A stretch of 64,000 bases of DNA from Brevibacillus_H sp041920465 (GCA_041920465.1 JBHGXW010000049.1:1-64000); one strand, 5' to 3'. Counted from the first letter of the stretch, positions 50,988-60,233 are shown. Numbers and translations: made by a program. The notes: generated from the letters alone by a model not told the origin.

Positions 50988-51869
50988 TCACTCTATGTTT
51001 TGAACTTGCTCTCTCATCTTCTCAAGCTCTGTCTTCATTTCTACAGCGAGGCTTTGGATGGGCAAGTAATTCGCTTTTGAACCGACCGTATTCACTTCCC
51101 GGTTCATCTCCTGCAAGAGAAAATCAAGCTTTCGTCCGACTGCTTCTTCACTTTCCACCTGTTCGGCAAACTGGCTGATGTGGCTGTTTAATCGTGTGAT
51201 TTCTTCGGTAATGTCAACCCGATCAGCGAACAAAAGAATCTCCTGGGCAAGACGCGATTCATCAAGCGGTATTTCTTGCTGCAATGATTGAATCCGTTGA
51301 GACAACCGGTTGCGGTACTCTTCCACCACTTGCGGCGCCAATTCCTTGATTTTGTGAGACCAGCCGCCAATCAGCTGCAAGCGCATCAAGAGATCCTGCG
51401 CCAACCGTTCACCTTCCGTCTGTTTCATAGCCAAAAGATCATCGGCAGCTTCTTCCACTGCCACCATAAGCCATTCCGCCACTTCCTCAACCGGGGTGGC
51501 TGTTACCTCATCCATCAGAATCATGCCGGGCAGCAGCAATAAATCCCTGGTCGTGATTGTCTCCGGTATGGAGAAGCGTTCATGAAGCTCTGCCGACAGC
51601 TTCATGTATTGCTCCGCCATATCCCAATTAAGCAGTGCTTCCTGTGTATGTAAAGGATTTTGTTCGATGGAGACGCTAATCTCCACCCTTCCGCGCCTAA
51701 CTCGTCTGGAAACTTCTTTTTTGATTCTGTCTTCCATGATTCCCCACGTTTTTGGCAAACGCACGACAAACTCGCAAAAACGGTGATTCACTGAGCGCAT
51801 CTCCACGATCAGCCGAACCGAACCACGTTCCATCTCTCTTCTTCCATACCCTGTCATACTGCGAATCAT
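50988..51869 (-). CDS. YicC-family endoribonuclease
   Basis: The product is 293 residues from ATG 51869 (GGAAGTGGA a few bases upstream). Start MIRSMTGYGRREMERGSVRL and motifs VEMRSVNHRFCEFVVRLP and EILLFADRVDITEEITRLNS, then GRKLDFLLQEMNREVNTVGS, match the YicC/YloC family. YicC proteins are reported to cleave RNA, including regulatory RNA. It is the first gene of the leftward core operon. Confidence 0.93.
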   Translation of the reverse strand: MIRSMTGYGRREMERGSVRLIVEMRSVNHRFCEFVVRLPKTWGIMEDRIKKEVSRRVRRGRVEISVSIEQNPLHTQEALLNWDMAEQYMKLSAELHERFSIPETITTRDLLLLPGMILMDEVTATPVEEVAEWLMVAVEEAADDLLAMKQTEGERLAQDLLMRLQLIGGWSHKIKELAPQVVEEYRNRLSQRIQSLQQEIPLDESRLAQEILLFADRVDITEEITRLNSHISQFAEQVESEEAVGRKLDFLLQEMNREVNTVGSKANYLPIQSLAVEMKTELEKMREQVQNIE

Positions 51870-52114
51870 GGATTCCACTTCCATAGACACAAAATCGTTA
51901 ATTTATTATAGGAGACAATCTTTACATATGTCAACTTGAGTGACCCGATCTTGACAAGGTTTCCTTCTTTGACGGATGTGCTTATCCGCTTTCTGTGTGT
52001 TACACTTTTAGAATACCCATCCGGCTTTATCCAGGCAGGCGCTGCGTTTTGGCTGGCTGTCGGACGGGGCCCAACTATTCGAAGCTTTCTTGATGACGTT
52101 TTGAGGTGAAGATT

Positions 52115-53851
52115 ATGGCTTTTGACGGTTTCGTGACTCGCGCGGTCGTTCAGGAATTGTCACAACTGGCGGGCGGCCGCATTTCACGCATACACCAACC
52201 ATATAAAACAGATCTGGTATTTAACGTTCGGGCCAAGGGAGGCAACCAGAAGCTCCTCCTGTCGGCCAATCCTACCTACCCGCGGATTCATTTGACGACG
52301 GAAGAATTCATCAATCCGCCGGAAGCCCCGATGTTTTGCATGCTTTTGCGCAAGTATTGTGAAGGGGGCATCATTGAATCCGTTTCTCAAGTGGAGATGG
52401 AGCGCATCATTCATCTGGATGTGAAATCACGCGACGAGCTGGGAGACATCTCCAAAAAGCGCATCATCGTGGAGATTATGGGCCGGCATAGCAATATCAT
52501 CCTGATGGACCCAGAAACCAACACCATTTTGGATAGTGTGCTCCATGTGACACAAAGTATCAGCCAGTATCGGCAGGTGCTGCCCGGCAAGGCATACGTC
52601 GCACCGCCCAGCCAGGGCAAGCGCAATCCGCTGGCGGTCACAGAGCAGGAGTTTACCAGCCTCATCAATTGGAACGCCGGCAAGCTTGACAAACAAATCG
52701 TGGAGCAATTCAGCGGCATCAGCCCGCTGCTGGCCAAGGAGATGATTCATCGGGCAGGACTTAGCACGCGCGACTTGGTCTGGGAAAAGTTCCGGCAGCT
52801 GATACAGGAAGCAAAAGCGCACAAGTATCAGCCAAATATCGTGCAAACCAAGGAAAAAGCCGCCTTTTCGATTACACCGCTTACCCATCTGTCAGAAGGG
52901 GCGGCAGCTTCTTTTGATTCCATCAGTGAGTGCCTGCAAACATTCTATGCGGTGAAGGCTGAACGGGATCAGGTAAAACAAAAGGTACAGGATTTGATCC
53001 GGATCGTTACCAACGAAAAACAAAAAAACGAGAAAAAGATCGAGAAGCTGGAGCAAACGTTGCAGGAAGCCCAAGATGCCGAAGAGTTCCGCTTATTTGG
53101 CGAATTGATTACAGCCAATATGCATCAAATCAAAAAAGGAGACAGCGAACTGGTTGCTGTCAACTGGTACGACGAAGCTGGCGCAACGGTACGAATTCCG
53201 CTCGATCCGCTGAAAACGCCGTCGGAAAACCTGCAAGCCTACTATAAACGGTACAACAAGGCGAAAAACAGCAAGGAGATCGTCGAAGAGCAAATCAAGC
53301 TGGCTCATGAAGAGGTTCAATATCTGGATGGTTTGCTGGTTCAGCTGGAGCACGCCAGCCTCCCGGAAGCTGATGAAATCCGTGAAGAAATGGTGGAGCA
53401 AGGATACCTTCGCAGCCGCCAAAAACGATCCCATAAAAAGAAAAAGGAGCTTCAGCCTGACATTGACGTCTATATCTCCAGCGATGGGATCCCCATTTAC
53501 GTCGGGAAAAATAATAAACAAAATGATTATCTCACCAACAAGCTTGCTTCCGGCGGCGATACGTGGCTGCATGCCAAGGACATCCCCGGGTCGCATGTGG
53601 TCATCCGCTCTCGGGAAATTCCGGATCAAACGCTGTATGAAGCGGCGATGCTTGCTGCTTATTTCAGCAAATCGCGGCAAGGAAGCCAGGTGCCGATCGA
53701 CTATACACTTGTCAAACACGTGAAAAAACCAAGCGGCTCCAAACCGGGTTTTTGTATCTACGAAAACCAGCGGACGTTGTACGTAACTCCGGAAGAAGCG
53801 TTTGTCCAAGCGCTTCGTTCCAACCGCTCATCCGAAAGAAAGGAAGTCTGA
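52115..53851 (+). CDS. rqcH: Ribosome quality control protein RqcH (NFACT family)
   Basis: The product is 578 residues from ATG 52115 (GAGGTG six bases upstream; GTG 52106 lies in that site). Motifs are the NFACT-N start AFDGFVTRAVVQELSQLAGG and RIHQPYKTDLVFNVR, a central coiled coil (NEKQKNEKKIEKLEQTLQEA), and the NFACT-R segment ASGGDTWLHAKDIPGSHVVI. RqcH binds obstructed 50S subunits and adds alanine tails to stalled peptides. It was earlier annotated as a fibronectin-binding protein. It is divergent from yicC; 200 bases separate the two. Confidence 0.95.
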   Translation: MAFDGFVTRAVVQELSQLAGGRISRIHQPYKTDLVFNVRAKGGNQKLLLSANPTYPRIHLTTEEFINPPEAPMFCMLLRKYCEGGIIESVSQVEMERIIHLDVKSRDELGDISKKRIIVEIMGRHSNIILMDPETNTILDSVLHVTQSISQYRQVLPGKAYVAPPSQGKRNPLAVTEQEFTSLINWNAGKLDKQIVEQFSGISPLLAKEMIHRAGLSTRDLVWEKFRQLIQEAKAHKYQPNIVQTKEKAAFSITPLTHLSEGAAASFDSISECLQTFYAVKAERDQVKQKVQDLIRIVTNEKQKNEKKIEKLEQTLQEAQDAEEFRLFGELITANMHQIKKGDSELVAVNWYDEAGATVRIPLDPLKTPSENLQAYYKRYNKAKNSKEIVEEQIKLAHEEVQYLDGLLVQLEHASLPEADEIREEMVEQGYLRSRQKRSHKKKKELQPDIDVYISSDGIPIYVGKNNKQNDYLTNKLASGGDTWLHAKDIPGSHVVIRSREIPDQTLYEAAMLAAYFSKSRQGSQVPIDYTLVKHVKKPSGSKPGFCIYENQRTLYVTPEEAFVQALRSNRSSERKEV

Positions 53852-53964
53852 ATGTCTGGCGTATAGGATCAAACGACATGCCCATACTAAAGAAAAACCG
53901 GGTTTAGCCAAGCCTTTGGCAAAGGCGGAGCCTTCGTTAACGAAATCAAAGGGGCTGTCCTTCC

Positions 53965-54309
53965 TTGAAACTCGTCTGGAAACTGATCGTAAACGGCATG
54001 ATTGCCATACCGGGATTGATCTGGTCCAATACTTCCGTGCTGTTTGCCATCACGGCAAGTATTGTCTTAGCACTTATCGCCTACGCTGTCGGGGATCTGG
54101 TTATTTTGCCAAGAACAAATAATACTTTTGCCAGCACGGCAGACTTTCTCCTAAGCTTCAGTTTTTTCTGGGCGGCAAGTGTTGTATTTCTTCAGCCTTT
54201 TGCCTTGTCTGGACTTTTTTTGACCGCATTTGCCCTGTCCGTTGCCGAATATTTTTTCCATGACTATTTGCAGCGCAGCGGCGTTCACCACTCCAAACAC
54301 CCTGGCTGA
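53965..54309 (+). CDS. DUF2512 (YndM-like) membrane protein
   Basis: The product is 114 residues from TTG 53965 (AAAGGGG ten bases upstream). It has four hydrophobic segments and the pattern AYAVGDLVILPRTNNTFAST, then SVAEYFFHDYLQ near the end, which fits the DUF2512 family. No function is known. The segment between rqcH and it (53852-53964) holds no gene. Confidence 0.75.
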   Translation: MKLVWKLIVNGMIAIPGLIWSNTSVLFAITASIVLALIAYAVGDLVILPRTNNTFASTADFLLSFSFFWAASVVFLQPFALSGLFLTAFALSVAEYFFHDYLQRSGVHHSKHPG

Positions 54310-54366
54310 CCGGATGATTTCTTGCCAAGGGAACGCTGAATCTCTTACGACAAAGGAGCAGGCGAG

Positions 54367-54792
54367 ATGAATGTGATTGGTATCATCCAAACGGATCTGA
54401 ACGAGTTTAATATCTTGTTTGAGCAAGAGCAAAATGGAAATCGTCAAAACGTTCAAGGAAATGATCAAGGGTATGATCAATCAAACGACCCGTCAAGCGA
54501 CTACGACGGCGGGGGAGGATTTTCGCTGTTCGGCTTTGGACAAGGCGATGGTGATTCCAGCCAGGGGAATCAGCAGCAAAATCAACCGCAAGAGATGACA
54601 GTGCGGATCAAGGGAATCCCGGAAGGAGAAAAGGCTACCTTCCTGCAGATGTACCAAATCATCCAGGACGCGAAACAAATGAAAGACCTCAGAGACCGCC
54701 TGACAATTGTAAGCAGCGGAGATGATCAAAACGCTAATAATCAGTATGGCAGCAGCGGGTACGGAAGCACTCAATCCGGCAACCAACGCTAA
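54367..54792 (+). CDS. Gln/Gly-rich protein of unknown function
   Basis: The product is 141 residues with ribosome site AAAGGAGCAGG before ATG 54367. The middle (residues 20-75) is low complexity with Gln, Asn, Asp, Gly and Ser. A short ordered block, MTVRIKGIPEGEKATFLQMY, and LRDRLTIVSSG follow, then another Gly/Ser/Gln tail. No signal peptide is present. It may be spore or cytoplasmic; the family is unknown. Confidence 0.6.
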   Translation: MNVIGIIQTDLNEFNILFEQEQNGNRQNVQGNDQGYDQSNDPSSDYDGGGGFSLFGFGQGDGDSSQGNQQQNQPQEMTVRIKGIPEGEKATFLQMYQIIQDAKQMKDLRDRLTIVSSGDDQNANNQYGSSGYGSTQSGNQR

Positions 54793-54800
54793 AGGTAAGC

Positions 54801-54844
54801 AAGGGCTATCGTGTTGCACACAGCGACGCGAGAGCCTTTTTTGT
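54801..54844 (+). terminator. Terminator after the Gln/Gly-rich protein gene
   Basis: An imperfect stem AAGGGCTATCG with CGAGAGCCTT (internal mismatches) and a long loop is followed by TTTTTTG. It lies nine bases after the stop. Confidence 0.55.
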
Positions 54845-54941
54845 TTCGCCTCCATAATTATTCCCTTGCTTTTTCTTCGTCAGTTATTGTAGGCTTTTAC
54901 CGTATAAACACCATACCAAGAGGATGGAGTTGACCACTACC

Positions 54942-56162
54942 GTGCGAATGAAGAGAACTTTTGCCCTGCTTCTTTCCTGCGCATTGCTGCCAACTGCAGC
55001 TTTTGCCGCTTCGGTTCCGTCTCAACCGGAGATACAAGTCTTCTATAATCAAAAACAATTGGCGTTTCCGGATCAAAAACCGGTAATTCGCAACAGCCGT
55101 ACCCTTGTCCCGATTCGCCCGATCGCAGAAGGTTTAGGCTTTAAGGTGGATTGGAACAACCAGGCTCGACTGGTCTCCATTGTGAAAGCATCCAATTCTG
55201 TCAGCTTGGTGATCAATCAAAAAACAGCCAAACGGAATGGACAAGCCATCAACCTGGACACGCCGGCCCAAATCATCAACGGCCGCACGATGGTTCCCGT
55301 CCGTTTCATCGCAGAAGCGCTGAATTACCAGGTAAATTGGAACGCGGCGGAACACAAGGTGCTGATCAGTGATAACAGCATCTACGCAAAATTGGGCAAT
55401 GTAACCCTGACTCAGGAAGAAGCTGACAAGTATTTTAAAGTCATCACGTTCGTAAAAAATAAAACGTACGATCCGATTCTGCAAAAAGTCGTAAAACAGA
55501 TAACATCAACAGAAGCCTTATATGGAAAATATCTGGTTGACAAGTACGGCAAGACTCTGAAGGTCTCCGAGGCCGAATTGGAACAGGGCTTGGCGAATGT
55601 AAAAGCTTATCTGTTGAAGCGCTACAACAACTCCCAGGAAGCCTTGAACAAAGAGATGGCAGCGGCGGGGATTACTGAACAGGATATTCGCCAATCACTC
55701 TACTATGAGTTATTTACCGAGACTTATGTAAAATCAACGATTACGCCACAGGAAGTACAAGATTATTATCAAAAGCACCCTGAATTGTACACAGTCGCCA
55801 GCGTACGCCACATCCTCGTCGATACGTTGGACGAAGCAAACACAGTCATTAGCCGCCTCTCCAAAGGCGAAAAGTTTGCCGATCTGGCCAAAGCACTTTC
55901 CAAAGATCCAGGCAGCAAGGACAACGGCGGTTTGTATGAAAACGTCGAAGTAAAAGATTGGGTGAAGGAATTCCGTGAAGCGGCTCTTACCCAACCAATC
56001 GGCAAAGTGGGACAACCGGTAAAAACCCAATTCGGCTACCATGTGATTCTCGTCGAAAGCCGCTCTGTGCTTCCTTTTCAGCAGGTTGAACAGCAGGTGA
56101 ATCAAGACTTACTGTCGGAAAAAACGAAGCAGCTGCGTTCCGAAGCGTTCAAAAACAACTAG
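54942..56162 (+). CDS. Secreted foldase: copper-amine-oxidase-N-type repeats fused to a parvulin PPIase
   Basis: The product is 406 residues from GTG 54942 (GGATGGAG 12 bases upstream; ATG 54924 overlaps the site, ATG 54948 is also possible). A signal peptide is present (TFALLLSCALLPTAAFAAS) with no lipobox. Residues 30-145 hold two stalk-domain units (RTLVPIRPIAEGLGFKVDWN and RTMVPVRFIAEALNYQVNWN). A helical SurA/PrsA-like chaperone region follows (TEALYGKYLVDKYGKTLKV). The parvulin domain has ASVRHILVDTLDEANTVIS, FADLAKALSKDPGSKDNGGL and TQFGYHVILVESR. It probably helps fold proteins in the wall space, held by the stalk domains instead of a lipid anchor. Confidence 0.85.
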   Translation: MRMKRTFALLLSCALLPTAAFAASVPSQPEIQVFYNQKQLAFPDQKPVIRNSRTLVPIRPIAEGLGFKVDWNNQARLVSIVKASNSVSLVINQKTAKRNGQAINLDTPAQIINGRTMVPVRFIAEALNYQVNWNAAEHKVLISDNSIYAKLGNVTLTQEEADKYFKVITFVKNKTYDPILQKVVKQITSTEALYGKYLVDKYGKTLKVSEAELEQGLANVKAYLLKRYNNSQEALNKEMAAAGITEQDIRQSLYYELFTETYVKSTITPQEVQDYYQKHPELYTVASVRHILVDTLDEANTVISRLSKGEKFADLAKALSKDPGSKDNGGLYENVEVKDWVKEFREAALTQPIGKVGQPVKTQFGYHVILVESRSVLPFQQVEQQVNQDLLSEKTKQLRSEAFKNN

Positions 56163-56172
56163 TGAGATGAGA

Positions 56173-56216
56173 AAAACGGCTGACCTGATCTTGAAGCAGG
56201 CCAGCCGTTTGTTTTT
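56173..56216 (+). terminator. Terminator of the foldase gene
   Basis: AAACGGCTG.CCTG pairs with CAGG.CAGCCGTTT, and GTTTTTG follows. It begins about 11 bases after the stop codon. Confidence 0.9.
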
Positions 56217-56250
56217 GGGCACCGATACACAGGACGCGGTGGAGGGAGAT

Positions 56251-56292
56251 TAACCAAAAAAGAAAAACGCCTCCGGTTAAGGAAGCGTTTCG
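56251..56292 (-). terminator. Terminator of the 6S RNA gene
   Basis: On the minus strand AAACGC.TCC and GGA.GCGTTT form a hairpin with a six-base loop, followed by TTCTTTTTTGG. It lies directly behind the candidate 6S RNA and 270 bases beyond the acyl-CoA ligase stop, so it more likely serves the RNA. Confidence 0.8.
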
Positions 56293-56295
56293 TTC

Positions 56296-56502
56296 CACTA
56301 TGTATGCCCCGCTCTGCCGTCCAGCCTCATGTTTCTTTAACCTGCAACCAACAGGTGGGTGACCCGTCTACGCTTCTGCCTTCCCAATCGTCCAAAAAGG
56401 AGGTGGGCTTGACATCCGTCATAAAGTTCTGTCTCCCTAGAAACATTCAAGGTTAAAAACATAAGCAGCCAGACGCACATCGCAGGATACCGTGTTTTCG
56501 AC
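56296..56502 (-). ncRNA. ssrS: Candidate 6S RNA
   Basis: About 200 nt read leftward between a good promoter and a strong terminator. The two ends pair over a long interrupted stem: CTTATGTTT near 56465-56457 with AAACATGAG near 56338-56330, TTAACCT with AGGTTAA inside that, and GTATCCTGC near 56492 with GCGGGGCATAC near 56315. Between the arms a large unpaired region remains, and an inner arm ends in the GGTGGGTGACCC-type segment. A closing stem, central bubble and apical stem in an RNA of this size is the 6S RNA pattern; 6S RNA mimics an open promoter and binds sigma-A holoenzyme. Short open frames here lack ribosome sites. An Rfam RF00013 search would decide. Confidence 0.65.
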
Positions 56503-56508
56503 AATACC

Positions 56509-56537
56509 ATCGTAACATAATCAATCCATAATCTCAA
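56509..56537 (-). promoter_or_regulatory. Promoter of the 6S RNA gene
   Basis: TTGAGA (56537-56532), a 17-base spacer and TACGAT (56514-56509) with an extended TG lie on the minus strand. A start at about 56502 matches the 5' arm of the predicted closing stem. Confidence 0.6.
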
Positions 56538-56559
56538 CGTGAATTGTTGCCAGGTTAGG

Positions 56560-58122
56560 TTAATTGACTTTACGCTCAAAGCCCTGCCAGTATTGATCCC
56601 GCAGATTGCGTTTCAATATTTTGCCGGCGCCGCTCTTGGGAAGTTCGGCCGCAAATTCAACCGACTTCGGCACTTTGTAATTGGCCAAGAATCCTCGGCA
56701 GTGGTTCACCAGTTCTTCTTCCGTCAAACTGGCGTCCTTCTTCAGCACCACGACAGCGTGAACCGCTTCGCCCCACTTCTGATCGGGAACACCCACTACT
56801 GCCGCTTCGAGAACGGCCGGATGCGTGTAGATGACATTTTCCACTTCGACGGAATAAACATTCTCGCCGCCGGTCACAATCATATCCTTTTTCCGGTCAA
56901 CGATGTAGAAGAAATTCTCTTCATCCACCGTTGCCATATCGCCGGTATACAGCCAGCCGTCCTTGAGCGTTGCGGCTGTTTCTTCCGGACGGTTCCAATA
57001 TCCTTTCATCACATTGGGGCCGCGGGCGATAATTTCGCCCACCTCGCCTACCCGTACATCTTCGCCGAGGGCATTGACACATCGCACTTCCACACCGGGC
57101 AGCGGTTGACCGCATGATGACAAACGATTCACCAAACGCTCATCGCCTTCCACAACGTGATCAAACGGCATCAGAAACGTTAACACCGGAGAAGCTTCGC
57201 TTAGCCCGTAACCTTGATAGAAATCAATCGGCAGAAGGGACTTGGCCTTCTTCAACACTTCCGGCGGGCATGGGGAAGCGCCGTACAAGACTTTGCGCCA
57301 GCTGGAGAGATCATACTCCTTGATGGTCGGCGTGTTGATCAGCATGTTAATCATCGTGGGAACGAGCAAACTACTCGTTGCTTTTTGCCGCTCAATCGTT
57401 TTCAGCACGAGATTCGGTTCGAAGCTGCGTACATGGGCATGTGTTCCTCCGACGATGGTAATGGCGAAAGTAGACGCTCCGTCAGCCAAGTGGAACATGG
57501 GAGCAGCATGCAAATACACATCGTCAAACCGGTAGTTAAGCGCTAGCGCCACATTGTAGGCGTTGCTCAGCAGATTGCGGTGGGTCAGCATGACACCCTT
57601 TGGCATTCCTGTGGTCCCGCCCGTATAGAAAATACCGGCGATGTCATTTTCCTCCGCTTGTGAGACTAGGCTGACAGGCATTGCATTCAGCAGCAGTTCC
57701 TCATAGGAGACAGTTCCTTCTTCCGCCTCACCGTCCTCGCAGAGCACATATTGTTCGATGCCTGGCACTTCCGCCTTCAGCATGGACAGCATCGGCAAAA
57801 ATTCGCGGTGCATAAACAACTGCTTGGCTCCGCTGTCCTTCAAAATGAAACTTACTTCGGCAGGAGCAAGCCGCACATTAAGCGGAACGGCAATGGCTCC
57901 CAGCATCGTGATCCCGTAAAGGAGTTCCAAATAACGGGATTCGTTCAGCATAAGCAAGGCAACGCGATCCCCTTTTTGAATTCCCGCTTGTTGCAAGGCA
58001 CCGGCCAACTGGCAGACACGATTGGCAAACTCTCGATATGTAAACGATTTTTCACCGTCAAGAATGGCAATTTTGTTCGGACGACCCTTGGCATGTGTAA
58101 TCAGTGCTTGGGTAATAAGCAT
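56560..58122 (-). CDS. AMP-dependent acyl-CoA synthetase/ligase
   Basis: The product is 520 residues with ANL-superfamily motifs: IFYTGGTTGMPKGVMLTHRN (P-loop), FYQGYGLSEASPVLT, LYTGDMATVDEENFFYIVDR, KKDMIVTGGENVYSVEVENV and the adenylation lysine in KSGAGKILKRNLR. It activates a carboxylic acid to acyl-CoA; the fatty-acid or aromatic-acid substrate cannot be read. It lies 33 bases after the enoyl-CoA hydratase, as the last gene of a three-gene operon. Confidence 0.93.
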   Translation of the reverse strand: MLITQALITHAKGRPNKIAILDGEKSFTYREFANRVCQLAGALQQAGIQKGDRVALLMLNESRYLELLYGITMLGAIAVPLNVRLAPAEVSFILKDSGAKQLFMHREFLPMLSMLKAEVPGIEQYVLCEDGEAEEGTVSYEELLLNAMPVSLVSQAEENDIAGIFYTGGTTGMPKGVMLTHRNLLSNAYNVALALNYRFDDVYLHAAPMFHLADGASTFAITIVGGTHAHVRSFEPNLVLKTIERQKATSSLLVPTMINMLINTPTIKEYDLSSWRKVLYGASPCPPEVLKKAKSLLPIDFYQGYGLSEASPVLTFLMPFDHVVEGDERLVNRLSSCGQPLPGVEVRCVNALGEDVRVGEVGEIIARGPNVMKGYWNRPEETAATLKDGWLYTGDMATVDEENFFYIVDRKKDMIVTGGENVYSVEVENVIYTHPAVLEAAVVGVPDQKWGEAVHAVVVLKKDASLTEEELVNHCRGFLANYKVPKSVEFAAELPKSGAGKILKRNLRDQYWQGFERKVN

Positions 58123-58155
58123 TTGCTAACCCCTCCTTTACGTGGATACTGCTTT

Positions 58156-58926
58156 TTACTTGCGTTTCAGGCGGGACGAGACAAGGGTTTGAAAGTTTGG
58201 ATGCATAATCAAAGCAGGCTGATTCTCCTTCTCCCAGGCAAGCGCCTCATCCAGTCTGAAATCAAGGCTCTTCACAAGCCCTTCCTTGGTTTTGACAACG
58301 GCTTGCTGCGGCAGGCGCCCCAACGTCTCAATCAGTTGGTTTACTTCCGCTTCCAATTGACCGGCTGCAACCGCTTTGTAAATCAGGCCGATTTGCTCCG
58401 CCACTTTACCGGAAATTTTTTCGCCCAGCATGCCAAGCCGTTTGGCCCAAGCCATGCCTACCAAGCGGGGCAGCAAATAGGTTCCGCCAAAATCGGTGGT
58501 GAGACCGATATGCACGAATGGTTCCTGCAGCACGGCTTCTTCCGTTGCCACAACGAAATCGGCATGCAGCGCCAAATTAAGGCCCGCTCCAACCGCTACC
58601 CCTTCAATCACGGCAATAACCGGTTTGTTCATGTAGTGAAGTTCGGTCAAGAAACTGTTAATCACATCTAATGATTGATTCGCCTGCTCCCGTGTGCTCA
58701 TGCTGCCAAGCACGCTCAAATCGGCACCTGAACAAAAATTGCCGCCTGCCCCGCGAAGTACGACAATCTTGATATTCTCGTCGGTTGCCGCTTGATGAAT
58801 TGCCGATGAAAGCTGCTTAAACATTTCTACCGTCATGGCATTCAGCACGTGCGGACGGTTCATCGTAATGGTATAGACGTTTCCCTCTAATTGAGTCAAT
58901 ACCTCTTTTGTCTCGATTTGTGCCAT
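58156..58926 (-). CDS. Enoyl-CoA hydratase/isomerase family protein
   Basis: The product is 256 residues with the crotonase fold: VVLRGAGGNFCSGADLSVLG (oxyanion hole), EGVAVGAGLNLALHADFVVA and FVHIGLTTDFGGTYLLPRLV. In the second catalytic motif aspartate (TTDFGGT) replaces one of the glutamates usual in hydratases, so it may be an isomerase or another crotonase activity. GGAGAGGATAATAACGT precedes ATG 58926. Its start overlaps the CoA-transferase gene by 31 bases. Confidence 0.9.
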   Translation of the reverse strand: MAQIETKEVLTQLEGNVYTITMNRPHVLNAMTVEMFKQLSSAIHQAATDENIKIVVLRGAGGNFCSGADLSVLGSMSTREQANQSLDVINSFLTELHYMNKPVIAVIEGVAVGAGLNLALHADFVVATEEAVLQEPFVHIGLTTDFGGTYLLPRLVGMAWAKRLGMLGEKISGKVAEQIGLIYKAVAAGQLEAEVNQLIETLGRLPQQAVVKTKEGLVKSLDFRLDEALAWEKENQPALIMHPNFQTLVSSRLKRK

Positions 58927-60098
58927 ACGTTATTATCCTCTCCTTCCGGAATAATCCGTTGACTCGCATATTGGTGCAAATCGGCTTCGCTAAGCCCAAG
59001 CTTCTCTTTTAGCACGTGATGAGTATCGGCTCCATACGCAGGGGGCGGACTCATTCGCCCTGCAGCGGATGTCGGCAGCGTCTTGATTTGCAGCAAACTC
59101 TCGGAATGTTGGGTGGAAAGCGAAAAGGTTAGCTGTCTGCTTGTCACGTATGGACTGGTTGCCCATGTTTCGATCTCTTCTACGGCGGTCAAGCAGCAAT
59201 CCACTTCCATCCCCAATTCGTTCCATTCGGCTTGCGTGCGCGTCAGAAAAAGCGCTTTCATTTCTTCATATATCTCCGGATAACGGCTGATGCTGCGCTC
59301 CTGGATATCTTCCCAATCCGGTCTGCCCACTGCCCGACAGAAATTCAGCCAAAACTTGTCCTCCAGCGAGGCAAGTGCCACGTATTTGCCGTCTGCCGTC
59401 TCGTAGACATTATAAGAAAACAGGTCAAACAAAAATTGATTCATCGTTACTTCGCGGCCCAGGTCGGCCAAGATGGCGTGCATCCCCATCCAGCTGGCCA
59501 AAGCATCGACTGAAGCGATATCAAGATATGCTCCCTGCCCTTTGATTGCCCTTCGCACCAGCGCGGCACAGATTTGCTCGGCGGCGTACATTCCTCCCAC
59601 ATAATCGGCCAGCGGAATCTCGGAAAAAACGGGCTTTCCTGACGAATCGCGGGTTACCCCCAAAAATCCGCTAACCGCCTGATAATTGAGATCATGTCCG
59701 CCCAGTTGATGCATGCTTCCACTTTGGCCGTAGCCGGTAAGCGAGCAGTAAATCAGGTCGGGCTTCCCCTTTTTCAGGCTCTCGTAGTCCAACCCGAGAT
59801 GACTCATCACTCCGGGCCGGTAGCTTTCTACCACCACATCAGCCTTGCTGGCCAGGCCGTGCGCCAGCTTGCGGCCTTCCTCCGTACGCAAGTCAATCGC
59901 TACACTCCTTTTGCCGCGATTGGAGCAAAGATAAAGGATGCTGCCGTCCTCAGTCATTGGCCCCATCTGACGTCCCGGATCACCGACCGGATATGCTTCC
60001 ACTTTGATTACCTCCGCTCCCATGTCAGCTAACCTGAGCGTACAAACCGGGCCTGGCAAGTATCTGGAAAAATCGACAACCGTCACACCTGACAACAT
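58896..60098 (-). CDS. Family III CoA-transferase (CaiB/BaiF type)
   Basis: The product is 400 residues, beginning GVTVVDFSRYLPGPVCTLRL, with DMGAEVIKVEAYPVGDPGRQ, GKRSVAIDLRTEEGRKLA and DLIYCSLTGYGQSG. The catalytic aspartate is probably in GGHDLNYQAVSG. Such enzymes transfer CoA between acids such as carnitine, formate, succinate or aromatic acids. With the ligase and hydratase it forms a small acid-catabolic operon resembling caiA-E in layout; the substrate is unknown. It is the first gene of the operon. Confidence 0.92.
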   Translation of the reverse strand: MLSGVTVVDFSRYLPGPVCTLRLADMGAEVIKVEAYPVGDPGRQMGPMTEDGSILYLCSNRGKRSVAIDLRTEEGRKLAHGLASKADVVVESYRPGVMSHLGLDYESLKKGKPDLIYCSLTGYGQSGSMHQLGGHDLNYQAVSGFLGVTRDSSGKPVFSEIPLADYVGGMYAAEQICAALVRRAIKGQGAYLDIASVDALASWMGMHAILADLGREVTMNQFLFDLFSYNVYETADGKYVALASLEDKFWLNFCRAVGRPDWEDIQERSISRYPEIYEEMKALFLTRTQAEWNELGMEVDCCLTAVEEIETWATSPYVTSRQLTFSLSTQHSESLLQIKTLPTSAAGRMSPPPAYGADTHHVLKEKLGLSEADLHQYASQRIIPEGEDNNVWHKSRQKRY

Positions 60099-60233
60099 AA
60101 CAGTTTCCCCTCCTCCCGTTTTAATCGGTACCTTTTGCTAATTCGCCTTTCTTTTTCATAAATCCTCTATCTATTCAGAAAATTTGCGTTAACGTCAAAT
60201 GATAAAAGAAGCATTGTCCAGAACGCCCCACTG

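Noticed and set aside
56337..56579. Leftward open frame of 80 codons
   Set aside because: It overlies the promoter and body of the 6S RNA candidate and has no ribosome site.
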